Notes: generated by a model not told the origin, from the sequence alone. A stretch of DNA of 64,000 nucleotides from Lottia gigantea (GCF_000327385.1 NW_008710211.1:695596-759595), one strand, 5' to 3'. Counted from the first letter of the stretch, positions 23,046-35,850 are shown. A program made the numbers and translations.

Positions 23046-25080
23046 GTGTATGCCCACTCCTCACATGAACTTTTACCTGATGCCATCCTGAAAAGGAGAT
23101 CAAGATATTTCTTTTTAGTACTACTATTAAGCTCTCTCATCCTTATCATTTCATATGTCCTAATACAAACCAAGAAAGAAATGGACTGCCTATTTAAAAG
23201 CATCTCAGAGAATCTCGTCAAAACACTTATATTGCAAATCGATCGACTATAAGCAACTGTGATCACATCGATCACATGTGTAAATGACGAAAACTGTCGT
23301 CGGTGCTCTCCTTTTTACCCAATTCTGTGATTGATCAGATGCTCCTTCGCCTATATGTCTGTTTCCACCGACCCTATTGTTAGCGTTTTTCTCTATCCTC
23401 ACGACTAGGCTACATACATTTCGTATTTATCTAGTAAGTCTTATTAAGAAAATGGCAGATTCTTTTAGCGCCGGTTTATTGTTTCTTTAAGAGGGTGACG
23501 TAAGAGTTTTTATGGAACTTTGATTTTACGAAGACACGAAAGTGCCAATTCTAAAGCTATAAGGCAGACTTTACTGGTTTTTAAGTAGTGTTATCAAATA
23601 GGAAGAGGATATCGTGAGGTTGTGTGGTTTTTTACTGTTATCTAAATGCCACGAAACTTAAACAATGATGAAGTATAAGATATGATCCAGGGACTGATCA
23701 GCTCAATGGCATTAGCTGATTATTTAATGAAATGAACTAGAATTTTACGCCTTTCGAAAATGGATTACGATCGTTGTCAGGAACACCCATTCAAATTCAG
23801 AAGTACCAGCAAATTTCTCAAGTACTCCAGAAGCTTCTTGAACAAATTTGACATTTTTTATGTATTATTCCGTTGGAGATTCGGGCCTCTGTTAATTGTT
23901 TACACAATTAAATATTTTAAGTTGAGATCTTCATTCCCTGTTCCCTGTTTTCATTACACTTTTTGGTGTTTATTTCGATGTTTGGTCAAAAAGACATAAG
24001 GGAAAATATAGGTAAATTTAGGGCTGGAAATAAACAACATTTTATCATAAGATTTAAAGAAACAGGGATCATTTCATTTCATTTCTGTGGTATATAATAA
24101 ACCTCACAGAGATTGTAGATTTCGAATGGGGTTTATGATAATTAACGACAGAGTCGAGACTATATTTAATATTATTACATCTATTTTTTGGACTGTAGGA
24201 AGTGAACGTGATAATGAAATTACCTGCCAGCGTTTTTAATTCTTCTTTAATGGTCGTTAAATATCGCTTACAATTGTAAATAGAAATTGTATCCGTTAGT
24301 TTGAATGTAATACATGTGAAATGAAAGCATAAACGTTTTCATTGTTTTTTCACGTTAAGAGTTTTTCTCCAGTATGAAACAGAAGGTATGATAGTTACAT
24401 GCGCGGCGTTTGGCAAGGTACATATACATAGTGTTTATTTAACGCTGAAAGTGCCGATTTCTTATCACGAATGCAGACTAAAACTTACAGTAAAGTGTGG
24501 AAATATTCCATAAGTTACATACCGTCTGTTAGAAAGATAGACTAACAGTATGGAGCCTTCCAACCAAAACATTATTCCTAAATACCAGATTTTTCTTTAT
24601 TCATCTAATTGCCAACTGTAAAACGAAGCTAAAATCAACTGACAATGTTGTGAGTGAAATCGTTTAAAATCCACGTAGCTGTGTTGAGTTATTGATACTT
24701 ATATACCACCTGTTTTCTAACAAAATACCTTCGTTTTTATTCCAGTCGGCGAATTCCTATAGTCTCTTGTTGAAATCACTATATCAGTTAGTCTTGCTCA
24801 CATCTTGTTTGTGTCTCTTTTTGGCCGGATTTGTAATCATGACAATTAATGTTGATGAAGGTACTTGCTCTCAACTTTGCCATTTTGTTGATTTGTTGGT
24901 TTTCAATTGCAACTCGATACCTTTTGGAGTGTATTGTTTTTTCTGTCGATCTACTTCTTGAGGTAGTAAAGATATCACCCTCTTTAAAAGCTTTCTAAAA
25001 TGTGAACTAAGATTTCTGTTAGGACTTGGCATTGTAACGTTTTCTACATCTTAATCTGATGGGTTTCCTTACAAATTTTA
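23046..25080. other. AT-rich sequence, nothing firm recognised
   Basis: About 2 kb. Near 23728-23762 (minus strand) a weak resemblance to the SINE 3' end (aatgaactagaattttacgc) may be a very old copy. Open frames of 68-104 codons on both strands (22961-23275, 23760-23999, 24692-24961) show no support for being genes. Confidence 0.4.
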
Positions 25081-25084
25081 GTGC

Positions 25085-25284
25085 CATGGAAGCTCTGTTT
25101 AGCAGCGGGTCATTGGGACATGGCCTCGCCCCCAGGCGTGTGAAATGTCTTATTTTGAAATTGACATGAAGAAAAAAAAAAAATAATACAAGCTTTTTTT
25201 GCTCTGGCCATTTCAGTCCTCAGACAGTCCCCAGCCCTTCAAACCTCGCTTCCGCACCCAAGACATATTTTTAGATACACCCTT
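25085..25284 (-). mobile_element. Inverted-repeat element with GGGCGTATTTA-type ends, copy 2
   Basis: Read on the minus strand it begins aagggtgtatctaaaaatat and ends with tttcaaaataagacatttca, ggccatgtcccaatgacccg and gctgctaaac. This is the same order as the plus-strand copy at 9546-9752, although strongly diverged. An A/T run interrupts it at about 25170-25200. Confidence 0.55.
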
Positions 25285-25429
25285 GGTTCAGTTTATAGTG
25301 GCTAGATAATACAATAATTGGTTTCTAAGAGAATATATTTAAATGATATGTCACCTGTTCTAGTATCTAATTCTCTGATTACTCCAGTTGATATCTACTG
25401 ACTCTGATAAGCTATAATTATACCAACAG

Positions 25430-25995
25430 ACTCGGTATAACTTCTATACTGATAGACCACCCTTTCACGACCACTGGCATTTACATATTCAATCCATATA
25501 ATATACGTAAAAAACACGTAAAAATCCAGCAATCTTTACAGATTACCCTCCACCTTATTACCTGGTTGGATGGTAGATGACAAGATTACGTTCTCTTCCA
25601 GCGGATGCTGATATCGCAAACTAGGTAGTTGTTGGTAGTCATAGTAGTTGGATTCACCTAATTACTCCTTGAGTGTAACATTTATATATAACACCTATAA
25701 CTAAAATACTTCTCAACCTCCGGCGTACATCCTTTAATTCCATTCCAGGAAGAAACGGATTAAAATTCAACTTTTATACTAAAAGACCACCCTTTGTCGA
25801 CCACTGGTATTTACCTATTCAATCCATATATTATTCGTAAAAAACACGTTAAAATCCAGCAATCTTTAGAGTACAAAAAAACCCTCGAGCTAATGACCCC
25901 TTGCGTGTAACATTTATACTATAATACTTTTCTACCTCCGGCATGCATCCTTTAATTCTATTCCAGGAAGAAACAGATTAAAATCCAACAGTCTT
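25430..25995. repeat. Two-copy tandem duplication with an insertion in copy 1
   Basis: Copy 1 (about 25438-25775) and copy 2 (about 25776-25995) share agaccaccctttc.cgacca, ttcaatccatata, cgtaaaaaacacg, aaatccagcaatctttaga, then the block with gtgtaacatttata, acctccggc and atcctttaatt.cattccag. Copy 1 contains an extra segment with a lone 60-bp repeat unit (25571-25637), so it is longer. Confidence 0.85.
25571..25637 (+). repeat. Isolated unit of the 60-bp minisatellite
   Basis: tggtagatgacaagattacg, then cttccagcggatgctgatat, then cgcaaactaggtagttgttg matches the unit of the array at 48909-50462. It is the extra sequence in copy 1 of the surrounding duplication. Confidence 0.8.
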
Positions 25996-26224
25996 AAAAA
26001 CCCAACCCTACTCCTCGACCTTTCATACAAAACGACAGTTGATTACTACAGATATCCCCGTTTCTTTCAGTCTGATAAACTCTTGACCCAAAGACAAGTA
26101 CATTTTCTAAAAATTACTGTAAAACTTTCGTTAACAGACCGACACAATTAGAGAAATTTCCGGCTAAATTTGTTTCTAAACTTGGATTCTTTAATAGACG
26201 TTTCCGACCAGGATAAATATACAT

Positions 26225-26425
26225 CCTTAAAGTAAAGTATAAAATTTTATTCCATTTTCCCAGTTGACCTACGAAGGCATAAAAAATCATAATTCTGAAA
26301 CATGTATCTTTGAAGTAAAGGAAGTAAAGTAAAATTATTCCATTGTCCCAATAGACCTAAGAAAGCACAAAAAAGTCTAAAACATGTATGATATAACTTT
26401 ATTATTTCATTTAAATCTGTTACTG
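26225..26425. repeat. Two-copy tandem duplication, about 80-bp unit
   Basis: Both copies contain attccattttcccagttgac or attccattgtcccaatagac, then ctacgaaggcataaaaaa or ctaagaaagcacaaaaaa, then aaacatgtat. Confidence 0.7.
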
Positions 26426-26564
26426 GCATATGGTGACCTAGTTAGTTGCGTTCCTACGGAAAAGAGACTACCCGGCTTTAAACCAATTGCCATTATAGGA
26501 CAGTGCTGCAGAAAACACTCAAACGAAATTTCAGGAAACAAACACCTGTGAAGTGTGAGCCCCT

Positions 26565-27245
26565 TTCTACAGCCCCCTCACCTAATACATCTTAGAAATG
26601 TTAATGAACACGACTGAAGTCTGTTATATAACTCGTGGATGGGACAATTGACTGAAAGTATGTTGACACACACTTCAATGAAAGGAGTCCAGTCTTTTTT
26701 GTTTTAGCTTTAATTTGAAACACACTGGATTGTATAGTCTATATAAGTCTATAAAGGCGTTTTCAACAATGGCGCTTCTTCGGGAGAAGGGATAAAAGGG
26801 GCAAATGTGGTGCCACTGAGCTAACCTCGTCCCCAACACACTTTTATTATTTCTTATCAGTAAACATAGGGATATAATTACCTGTGATCCCCTTGACATT
26901 TCTGTAGCCCTTCTCCCCCCCCCCCTCCCCCCTCACCTAATATATCATTGACAATTCTGTAGCCCTCTTACCTAATATGTCATTGACAATTCTGTACCTA
27001 ATGTATCATAGCAATGTCAAAGAACACCATTGAAATCTGTCAATGTTGTAGAGTACAGGTTCAGGTCGATCTGGCAGAGAAGATATAATAATAGTTTTTA
27101 AAAGAGGATATAATAACAAGCCACAGTGGGTGTCTGATAGAAACAACCAGATCGATTTCAACTGAAATATTTTAGACAGTTGATTGTATTCCTGATTATT
27201 GTGTTATATAACTCGTTGATGGGACAATTACCTGAACATGGTTTG
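26565..27245. repeat. Diverged duplication with a C-rich tract
   Basis: The blocks ctgtagccc..tcacctaat, gaacac.a.tgaa.tctgt and tgttatataactcgt.gatgg (about 26565-26655) return in the same order over 26900-27230. A short unit (attgacaattctgta, ctaatatgtc) is itself repeated within the second copy. A nearly pure C tract lies at 26916-26937. Confidence 0.65.
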
Positions 27246-27269
27246 TAGGAGTAACTGTTGGTCGCTGTC

Positions 27270-27545
27270 CGGACGACAGGATTATTAGGAATATATAAGG
27301 ATATGTGATTGTGCTCTTTACTCACAGCAGAAGTTAAAGAATACTTTAAAGTGAGGTAGATCAGATTTTGATTTAGTTCTAGCTTGGAATAATGGGGGTT
27401 TCTGAGTGAATAAGGGCAGAATTCTAGAATATTTGAGTCTGAACGGAGAGAATATCAGGCTATGTGTTGGACTATAGGAATATATAAGGATAGGTATTTT
27501 TTAAATGCCCATGGCAGATGTATTTAATTGCGGAAGGGCCAGATT
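27270..27545. repeat. Two-copy duplication, about 200-bp unit
   Basis: The motifs ataggaatatataaggat and cagattttga recur in the same order at about 27283-27380 and 27474-27545. Confidence 0.55.
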
Positions 27546-28975
27546 TTGACCAATTTGTCAATAATCAATCATCATCGATAATTGAATATATTGAGTGAAG
27601 AAGCAAGGATTGTAAGAATACCGAGCTTGACACCGAACAACATCGGTCGACACTTATAACACGTTGATTTTTCACTGGAATTTGTAGCACAGTGTTTCTC
27701 ATGGAAGGTTAATTGATGACCTGTAGGATTTTAATCATCAGGATGCAATTATGTGTATTAGTCGTAATCGTAAGAACTAGGGTTTTTCGACTGGTAACAT
27801 GAAAAGTTGGACCCATGGTCGGGTATATTTTTGATGTTAATAATGATTTCGTCGATTAAACAGTGTAGCAACTTATTCGTATTTGTTGTGGATCAGTCCT
27901 TTGCAACAGTAGTATACCTTAGTAGAAAGTTTTCAGAGGGCCATCGATAATTTAGTTTATCGCTGTCTTGCTTCTTGGTGGGGATCAAAACGCAATCAAA
28001 ACTTGAGGGCTGTAGGTAGTTAAATCTCAGATTTATGGTCTAGTGCGGATATAATTTAATATTCTTTCCATTTTCGGTCTATTCCTATCTCTTGCATTCA
28101 GAATAGATGCCTATTGAAATTGTGATACCACATGATGCTTTGTTGCTCGGCTCTAGTGCTGTGGATGGATTACACTCTTATTGATCACGATATTCGCTAA
28201 ACTGTCTTATATATCCTAACATTTCGCATTCACAAAGGATAAATGTGTATATGGCACAGTGTCTCAACGACCAATCGCACAAGTGAAACCGGAAATGAAA
28301 TGTGGCGCGAAATTAGGCATTACTAATATTTGTTATGTTTTACACAACGGAAATAAAAATACTTGGATAATATGAGACGGGTTAGGATTCCATACAGAAC
28401 CCACATATCAGTAGCGAAACTTGGAGATTCTATGTGAAACGAAATGAACCATGGAATATTTGAGGATGTCAATTATTAGCGGTTAGAATATTATATATCA
28501 ACCCCATGATGCATCCCACTTGTAGTAGAGAAACTTAGGGTTTATTTGTGACACCAGTTGCAGCTTTGATTAGATGAAATTAAAGTTGGAATCAGAGATG
28601 AAATTTGATTATAACAGAAAGTCATAAAATTTGTATGGTTTTAATTTTAACAAATTTATGATTAGGTTTTAATTTGGTTTAATGAGGAGGCAATTATAAG
28701 GTAGAACTGATATAACGTATGTCTAACGCGGCGGGTAATTCGACTGTACTGATTTCACAGATCTAATGAAAGAATGAAGAGATTGCCAAAAACTTTTTTC
28801 AAGCTTAAAAAAATTTGTCTAGTGAAAAACTCACTTCTGGCTAGATATATCTCAAATTTATGAATATTAAATTAATAAAATCAAAAGATGATATATTTTT
28901 CTTTTTAAGAAAGATATATAATTGTTGACAATTCAGAATAGTTGGCAATAAAGTCAGTTTTCCCAGAGGATGTCA
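27546..28975. other. AT-rich sequence, nothing recognised
   Basis: About 1.4 kb with no repeats, element ends or exon-like segment that I can support. Confidence 0.5.
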
Positions 28976-28979
28976 AAAA

Positions 28980-29150
28980 AGGGGGAGTTAACGTAAAAAA
29001 AAGTCTGCTGCCGTCGTCCGTTAAGGTGTACCGGATTCAGACTCGGGTAATGAAGTCGACCTGAAAAGAGGGTGTTAAGCATGAAGATGAACAGGAGGGT
29101 TAAGTTAGAAAAGTTGGCAACCACCGTCCGTTTAGGTATACAGAATTTTA
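28980..29150. repeat. Two-copy duplication, about 105-bp unit
   Basis: ggggagttaacgtaaaaaaa, gtctgctgccgtcgtccgtt and aaggtgtac..gattcag are echoed by gagggttaagttagaaaagt, tggcaaccaccgtccgttta and ggtatacagaattt. Confidence 0.65.
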
Positions 29151-29990
29151 CTGCAATACTAGAATAAAGTAATAATCTAACTCTTGCTTTGTAAAGATAA
29201 CAAGAATAAACGAATACAAATTAAGCATTTTGCATTGCTGACAAAAGGGGAGTCTTGTTAGAAAATGTTCAAGGAAGCCTTCTCCAATATCGGGACTTAA
29301 TTTTGGACTACCTGATTATTCAGAATTTACGTACAATATATCTCCCGCGTCATAAAAAGTAAAGAAATGTAAAATTTGCACTTAAACTTAGTGAACCTGA
29401 TAGGGTGTTAAATTTATGAGATCCAGATCGTGAAATCATGAATATGCATGAAGTTAACTGGCAGAGAGCTGATATACCACGGTTTAAAAACTGATATGCC
29501 ACGGTTTCACTGATCATATCTTTACAACTAGAGAACGAAATTCCTCTATAATTATACAAAATAAACCTTTCAGACGAAACTTCCAAAAATAACCCAGATT
29601 CCATGTGAAGAGATCATCGACTGCCTCCTTTTAAAACGTTTCCTGTTTTTGTATTGGGTGTTACGAATGATATTTTGGGTCTTTTCGTGACTGGAGTCAT
29701 CTTGAAACTTCAGTTTGATTTTGTAAATCAGAGAAGAGTTAGACAATTGCATCAGCCGTTTATTTGATTTAAGGTACCAACTTGTTCAAGTTTTTGCTGT
29801 TATTAGATTCTTCAACCTTAGAATTCCGTTGACTCTCGATATCGAAAGTGTATCAACGTTGCACGGATTGTTTAAGACAATCATTTTGTTAAATTTATTA
29901 TCGACATTTTTGTTTATCGACAACTTTGCCATTCGTTAATCTCTACTCTATTTATGCAAGAGATCTGTGGTAGGTCTTTGACACATGAAT
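29151..29990. other. AT-rich sequence, nothing firm recognised
   Basis: Contains a short direct repeat at 29470-29505 (ctgatataccacggttt and ctgatatgccacggttt). Open frames of 60-84 codons are unsupported. Confidence 0.45.
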
Positions 29991-29994
29991 CCCC

Positions 29995-30067
29995 ATATAT
30001 ATATATATATAAGAAACCAGGGTTGTCTTCAATTTTTGGTAAAATGAAACACTTTTAATATATATAT
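29995..30067 (+). repeat. TA microsatellite with an attached dispersed block, copy 1
   Basis: A TA tract (29995-30011) is followed by gaaaccagggttgtcttcaa and tttttggtaaaatgaaacac, and then by another TA tract. The same tract-block combination occurs at 59187-59252. A shared block joined to the same microsatellite at two places suggests a short mobile element or a microsatellite-seeded repeat. Confidence 0.65.
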
Positions 30068-31360
30068 GTTTTATGAATGGGGTGTATCTTTGGGATTGTC
30101 GATGGGAAAAATATATCGAATTCGAATGAGAAAATACTGATGAATGGTTCAGATTGAGGAACAACTATGAAGCCTTAGGTGTGAAATATTTTGTGAAAGC
30201 ATGGAGCAATTATCTCAACTTAAACTGTAGGGTTGATGCTGATAGAACGTACAGAACATGCCTTGGTGCATATACTGGTCACACCTGAAATCACTTTACT
30301 ATAGAGATTGTATGGCATGCTTTAATGGCACTAAGGGACTATAGTAATCTAATTATAATAATGGAAATATGCAAGCAATGCCCTTAGGATATTGAAAGGT
30401 CTGTGGAATCTCGTTGATAATGTTTCAAGGCCTTTGTATCATTCATTCACAGTATTGAGATTTATCTTAAGTGGTGAAAAGTGTAACGAATTGTCAGGTG
30501 AAAATTTGGATGAGACATCAATTATACAGGGAATTCATATAATACAGTTTCGAGAGGTTAATTAACCACATTGGGACCTAGTGGCGGAGTCAGAGATTTC
30601 GATGGCAAACATCCTTGCTTAGTTGGTTTACATCAATGAATTCAGTAAGCTAATACACATCGAGACCTAATATCGGAACAGTTGAACTCTGTGTACAGAT
30701 GGGAGGATTTTTATATCCAAAACTCAAGGGTGATTTCTCATCAAATAAATTGTACCAAAGACGAGCTAGGAGAATCTCAACCCGTATTATAATCTAGAAA
30801 TCCGGATGCTGCGTCGATTAACCGGAAACAATCAAGTCGTCCAGTTAACAACACTGATCTCATTTTTGTGGAATTATTATCCGTTAATTACTAGTCGTTA
30901 GACGGTCTAATTGTTTAATAACATTATTTACATATAAATGGTAGGTCTATGTGCGGTTTGGGTTTAGAAAAAGTGTATGTATTCTTGTGGAAATACGACT
31001 GAAGGTCATATAGATGCTTGTAACAGTTTTGTTGATGTTTTGTTTTATTTGGAACATGAATGAGATATTTATGTATCTTTATATTAATTGGTTATTGCAC
31101 TTCTGTGATGTTTGAGACAGTAATTTTTGAGACCCTTTTGCGGTTTATTTCTCCTTGTGGTTTGAGCTAATTCATTTAATTTGGTGCTTTTTGTTTTTTA
31201 AGTTGCTCATGGAGCAGAACTTAATTACATTAAATTTCCTTTCCTGTCTGTGGTCTATGATATAGCCTTCTTTAAGAACAAGTATTGAATCTTGAATCTT
31301 TCACTGAATATCCTACTATTTTGATATCAAGGAGGGTCCCTTCTCGTGCAATCCCAAGGT
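30068..31360. other. AT-rich sequence, nothing recognised
   Basis: About 1.3 kb, no repeats or exons that I can support. Confidence 0.5.
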
Positions 31361-31361
31361 C

Positions 31362-31770
31362 CTAAGGTCGATTTCAGTAAGAGTATCGATACCATTTTGC
31401 AATCAATTTAGTTTTACTTCTTTTCTTCCAAAAGCGTTTAGATCTGGTATATCGATGCCACCAGCATACAAGACTATATCAAGACCAAGGGTGGAAGATC
31501 TGTATAAAAGGTCGATTTCAGTACGAGTATCGATAACATTTTGTAATCAATTTAGTGGTTTCTTCTAAAAGTATTTAGATTTGATATATCGATACCACCA
31601 GATCTGTATAAAAACATCGACCCGTGAAGGTCGATTTCAGCACGAGTATCGATACTATTTTCAAATCAATTTGGTGGATTCGTCTGTATGTCTACTGATC
31701 TGGTTTATCGATGCCACCAGAACACAAGACTATTTGAAGACCAGTGGTAGAAGAACTGTATAAATACATC
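31362..31770. repeat. Three-copy tandem repeat, about 130-bp unit
   Basis: Units start with aaggtcgatttcagtacgag (31362, about 31508, about 31627). They continue with tatcgataccatttt, caatcaatttagtgg, gatctggtatatcgatgcca and ccagcatacaagactat, then a gatctgtataaa end. Confidence 0.9.
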
Positions 31771-31994
31771 GACTATAAATAGTAAATAGCTTGTGATTTT
31801 AAGACTATTTTACGTCTATTTGATGTCGATTCACCGCCATTGATCTCTAATAAATCTGTCCTGTTCCACAATGTCTTTTATTGTTTTCCAAATACAACGC
31901 CAACTTTTATTCTTTAACTTGAATTCTTGATAAAAGTCATTGTGTATTATCTGTAGAGGTGACCTCTTTGAGGAGGAAATTTCACCGAAACCTC

Positions 31995-32600
31995 ATTTGA
32001 AATGAAAGATAGGAAATGAAAAAAAAATTTGGAATGAAATGAAATAAATTGGAATTAAATGAAATGAATTGGAATTAAATGAATTAAAATGGAATGAACT
32101 GAAATAAATTGGAATGGAATATATTGGAATTAAATTAAATGAATTAAAATGGAATGAACTGAAATAAATTGAAATGAAATGAATTAAATTGGAATGAAAT
32201 TAAAAAAAATGGAATGAAATGAATTGGAATTGGAATGAAATGAATTGGAATGAAATGAATTGGAATGAAATAAATTGAAATGAAATGAATTGGAATGAAA
32301 TGAATTGGAATGAAATAAATTGAAATGAAATGAATTGGAATGAAATGAATTGGAATGAAATAAATTGAAATGAAATGAATTGGAATGAAATGAATTGGAA
32401 TGAAATGAATTGAAATGAAATGGAAGAAATGACAGGAATGAAATGACAGGAATGAAATGACAGGAATGAAATGACAGGAATGAAATGAATTGAAATGAAA
32501 TGGAAGAAATGACAGGAGTGAAATGACAGGAATGAAATGACATGAATGAAATGGAATAAATTTTATTGAAATAAAAGAAATTGGAATGAAGTGAAATAAA
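31995..32600. repeat. GGAATGAAAT-type simple-sequence array
   Basis: Imperfect repeats built from gaaatgaattggaat and ggaatgaaatgacag. The central part (32240-32400) shows a regular longer unit with ataaattgaaatgaaatg. The opposite strand reads as runs of Phe/Ile/Pro/His/Ser codons, which is a composition artefact. The base motif resembles the ATTTC tail of the SINEs in this window, so it may have expanded from such a tail. Confidence 0.92.
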
Positions 32601-33720
32601 TTAGACGTTAACATTTGTGTTATAGCTAAGGAAAAACATATGTGCGCGAGACAGCAACCTTAGATCATATCATTTAGATCTGAAACATACTTTGAGTCTT
32701 TCAGAAATAATGATACTGGAAGGATGACCAAATAGCAGGGATTGAATGGAACTACTAGAAACGTTACACTCAAATACAATCCCCTGTTTTCATCAGATTG
32801 CAACAAACAACCTTTCAATTTTGATTCCATTTTAATGGTGTTTCGTACACCAATAGACAGAGAACCATAACGTATTGGTACACCAATAGAGTAGGGTCAT
32901 AACTCTCATATCTTACAGTTGGTTCGTAAGAAAAAAGTTAAGAAGTTAAAAGTATTCAACCTCCAAAAAGTCAGCGAGTGAAAATCCTATTCGAATGTTT
33001 TCTTTTCGGTGCATTTTAATTTATTTTTGATGGTTAATCGTATGAAGAATACTTTTTGGCTATGATACAAATAGTTGCTCAAACGACAATTCTATTTCAG
33101 GAATTCTTTTACTGTTTTGGAGGGTTGGATAGAGTACATAGCTGTATGACTTTATTTGAAGTTACATAGTTATGACCTTTGTCATAATTTTAATTATACC
33201 AACGAGGGTGCAAAGAAAAGATTGACGGACATATGTGTTCAGAGTTAGAAACGGCAAATCGTTGATGGGACGTTTAACACCATTTCAGAAATTATGGTTG
33301 TTGTTTGTATAAATTGCAAAAGTTTTAGAATGCTTTACAATACACGGGCTGAGTAGGATTTTCATTCTTTATATACAGATGAAATTAACATGATCATAGA
33401 AATTACGATTATGTAAACTCTCTAGAATTCCCAGTGAACAACGTGGAACAATGTGTTACAAAACCAGATTCGGCTTTAAGCTCATGTTTTACGATCAGGA
33501 CAGGACGAATTCCGTGATAGTTTGAAATGGCTACAACAGTATGAGTTTGGTTATCGTGCAGAAGCTATTTGATGGACGTCGCTCGTGTTTATGTCATCAG
33601 GCTGTTGTAAAGTTATTGGCAAATGTCTCTCACTACCAATATGATTTCGTGTCAGATTTACCAATGGAATGGAAGTTGGTTACTAATCTATGTTCTTCGT
33701 ACCTTCAGAGATATAAAGAA
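32601..33720. other. AT-rich sequence, nothing firm recognised
   Basis: A short repeat of acaccaatagac/acaccaatagag occurs near 32850 and 32882. An 84-codon frame (33541-33795) overlaps a 60-bp repeat relative at its end and is not supported as a gene. Confidence 0.45.
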
Positions 33721-33724
33721 TTTG

Positions 33725-33795
33725 TGGTAGATGACAAGTTTACGTCCGCTTCCAACGCATCCAAACTAATATCGCCATTAGGCAGCTGTTGGTAA
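33725..33795 (+). repeat. Isolated unit of the 60-bp minisatellite
   Basis: tggtagatgacaagtttacg, then tccgcttccaacgcatcc, then aatatcgccattaggcagct and gttgg aligns with the unit of the array at 48909-50462, about 15 kb away. Confidence 0.75.
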
Positions 33796-34915
33796 TCGTG
33801 TTGGAGGATTCGCAAGATGTGGTCGGGTGGCGACCATGGCGGTGAAACTCGCGTGACGTTACTTACTCGGTTTTCCCCATTCTTCCAAACATTGTTGGGA
33901 TCATTTTCTGAAAAAATAAATTGAAAGGTAGTCATTTGTTTTGTCTTAAAGGTTCCATTTCTTTGTTATGTGGTCCAAACCTAATAACCTAATTTAATAA
34001 CAAAAATGTCTTAGTATTCGATACAGGTTTTTCCCATACTATGTAATTTTGAAAATTTGTTAAAGAAATATTGAGAAAATTTCTTTGGAATGTTCTAAAT
34101 GATGTTATTATGAATGAGCGCTGTATATAATAGAGATGATGAGTGATTAGGTTTTGACCTATATTATAAATAGTTTGGTTCTCAGAGGGTTAATTTAGCA
34201 AATGGTTTTGTTGACGGATGAGGTGTCGAAGGTGGAATAAGCTCGTGGTTACTAAGCTATTAGATGTATTCTTTACGTCTTACTTATACCTTTGTTAGTT
34301 AATGTGTATTAGAATTTAATGCTTTTTCCACTTAGGTGATATTAAAATAAAGTATTATAGAACATTATAGATAATATTCAAATTGTTTCTTATCACTGTT
34401 TGTATCCAACTTAGTCTTACATTGAGCATTGAACTGCAGGTTGATTTTGGTTGGTTGGTATTGAACCTAATGATTTAAAGTTATGCTTGTTTACGGCTAT
34501 AGTCAAGGCTGGCTCGACACTAGGCAAATGTTTCAATTGTTCAGTGTCCAGTAGATGAGTTGAGAATAGCTTCATATGGTTCTGGAACTGTACTCTGTTG
34601 ATTGATCAAGGAGGTACCCTAATGTAGTCTATTGTAGTCAACGTGGTTAACCAACAGTTCAACAGTACTGTATACCAACGTCTGATGTCAATCTGTATAA
34701 TGAGCTGAGTTGTGTTTAACCATTGTAAGTGATCTTGGGCGTATCTTGGACAGTGCCTGTGATCCTCGGTTTAAGTGATTGTATTCTGTACTGTAAACAT
34801 CTGATGTGAATCTGTATTGAGTTGAAGGGTAAATCATAAACTAGTTTCTAGTGACAGGAGATGGAGAACAGATACACCTATTTCTTCATGGTACCGTTAT
34901 ATCATTCTTATAACT
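33796..34915. other. AT-rich sequence with a weak duplication
   Basis: Around 34665-34700 and 34785-34820 an actgta.ac...tctgatgt.aatctgta block occurs twice. Nothing else is recognised. Confidence 0.45.
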
Positions 34916-34924
34916 GGAACAGAG

Positions 34925-35265
34925 CCAGATACATAATATAGTTCGCTTTATACATTTGACTACTTTCGTTTTGTTAAATCGTAGACAACTTTCAAGTTTA
35001 GTGTTTACAGTCAATTAGTTCTTTCACTATTGTGATAGTAAGGTATAAGCTATACCTTATTCTAGATCGTTTTGGCTCTTTAATACGTAGAGCGATATAT
35101 ACGCATTAAACGACTTTGACTATAATTCTGTTTTGAATCGTAGACAACCCACAAGTTCTGTGTTTTTCTGTCAATTTGTTATTTTACTATTGATATTTAG
35201 GCCATACATTTTACGAGACATAGTGTCGTCTTTGTCTTTTAATACATAGAGATATGTAGACGTAA
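34925..35265. repeat. Two-copy tandem duplication, about 170-bp unit
   Basis: Both copies carry gact..tttcg/taattctgtttt, aatcgtagacaac, aagtt.tgtgttt, gtcaatt.gtt, a tactattg block and ggctctttaatacgtagag or tgtcttttaatacatagag. Copies lie at about 34940-35095 and 35115-35260. Confidence 0.75.
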
Positions 35266-35324
35266 TGAAAGGTGATTTTATCGTCTTAATGCTATCCATT
35301 ACTTATCTGAAACAAAAGAGCAGG

Positions 35325-35850
35325 GGTTTTAGTCAGTCAGTTTTCTTTTGGTATGATTCTCGGACTACACATAGCCTCCAGGAGCGTAAACTGGAATGGC
35401 TTATACGTTTCTGTTACAATACAGCAGTCAGTAAGTCAGATTGCCATGGGTATGAATCTCGGACTACACTACCTGACCATTATCTCTAAGATCGTAAACC
35501 AACATGCTAAATATAATTGGTAGAGTTGTGAACGTGAGAACGTTGTCTACATGTACAGGCAGAAGAATTAGTGAATGGGTCTGTCTGTTTAAACACTGTT
35601 ATTTATAGCACTGTGCTTGGTGAGAGACTTATTGTTGAAATATATCTCGATATCAGTCGAGTGGCATGGTAACAGTGTATTATATTGTGGCACAATGTTA
35701 AATCTGTGAAATTGCACCATCGACGCGACGCTTATGGGAAGTTGGAATTCCAGATAACGCTCACAAGCATGTGGCAGTTTTTAAACCTGTCATCGATGCT
35801 TACGGGTCAGGATATTTGATAATACTCCCAAGCATGTGGAATTTTCTTAA
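35325..35850. repeat. Two further short tandem duplications
   Basis: In the first pair (about 35328-35400 and 35425-35490), tatgattctcggactacac and tatgaatctcggactacac recur with cagtcag nearby. In the second pair (about 35710-35775 and 35795-35850), cgacgcttatggg/cgatgcttacggg precede cgctcacaagcatgtgg and ctcccaagcatgtgg. Confidence 0.6.

Noticed and set aside
32144-32614. 156-codon Phe/His/Ile-rich frame
   Set aside because: It is the complement of a GGAATGAAAT simple repeat. Composition explains it fully.
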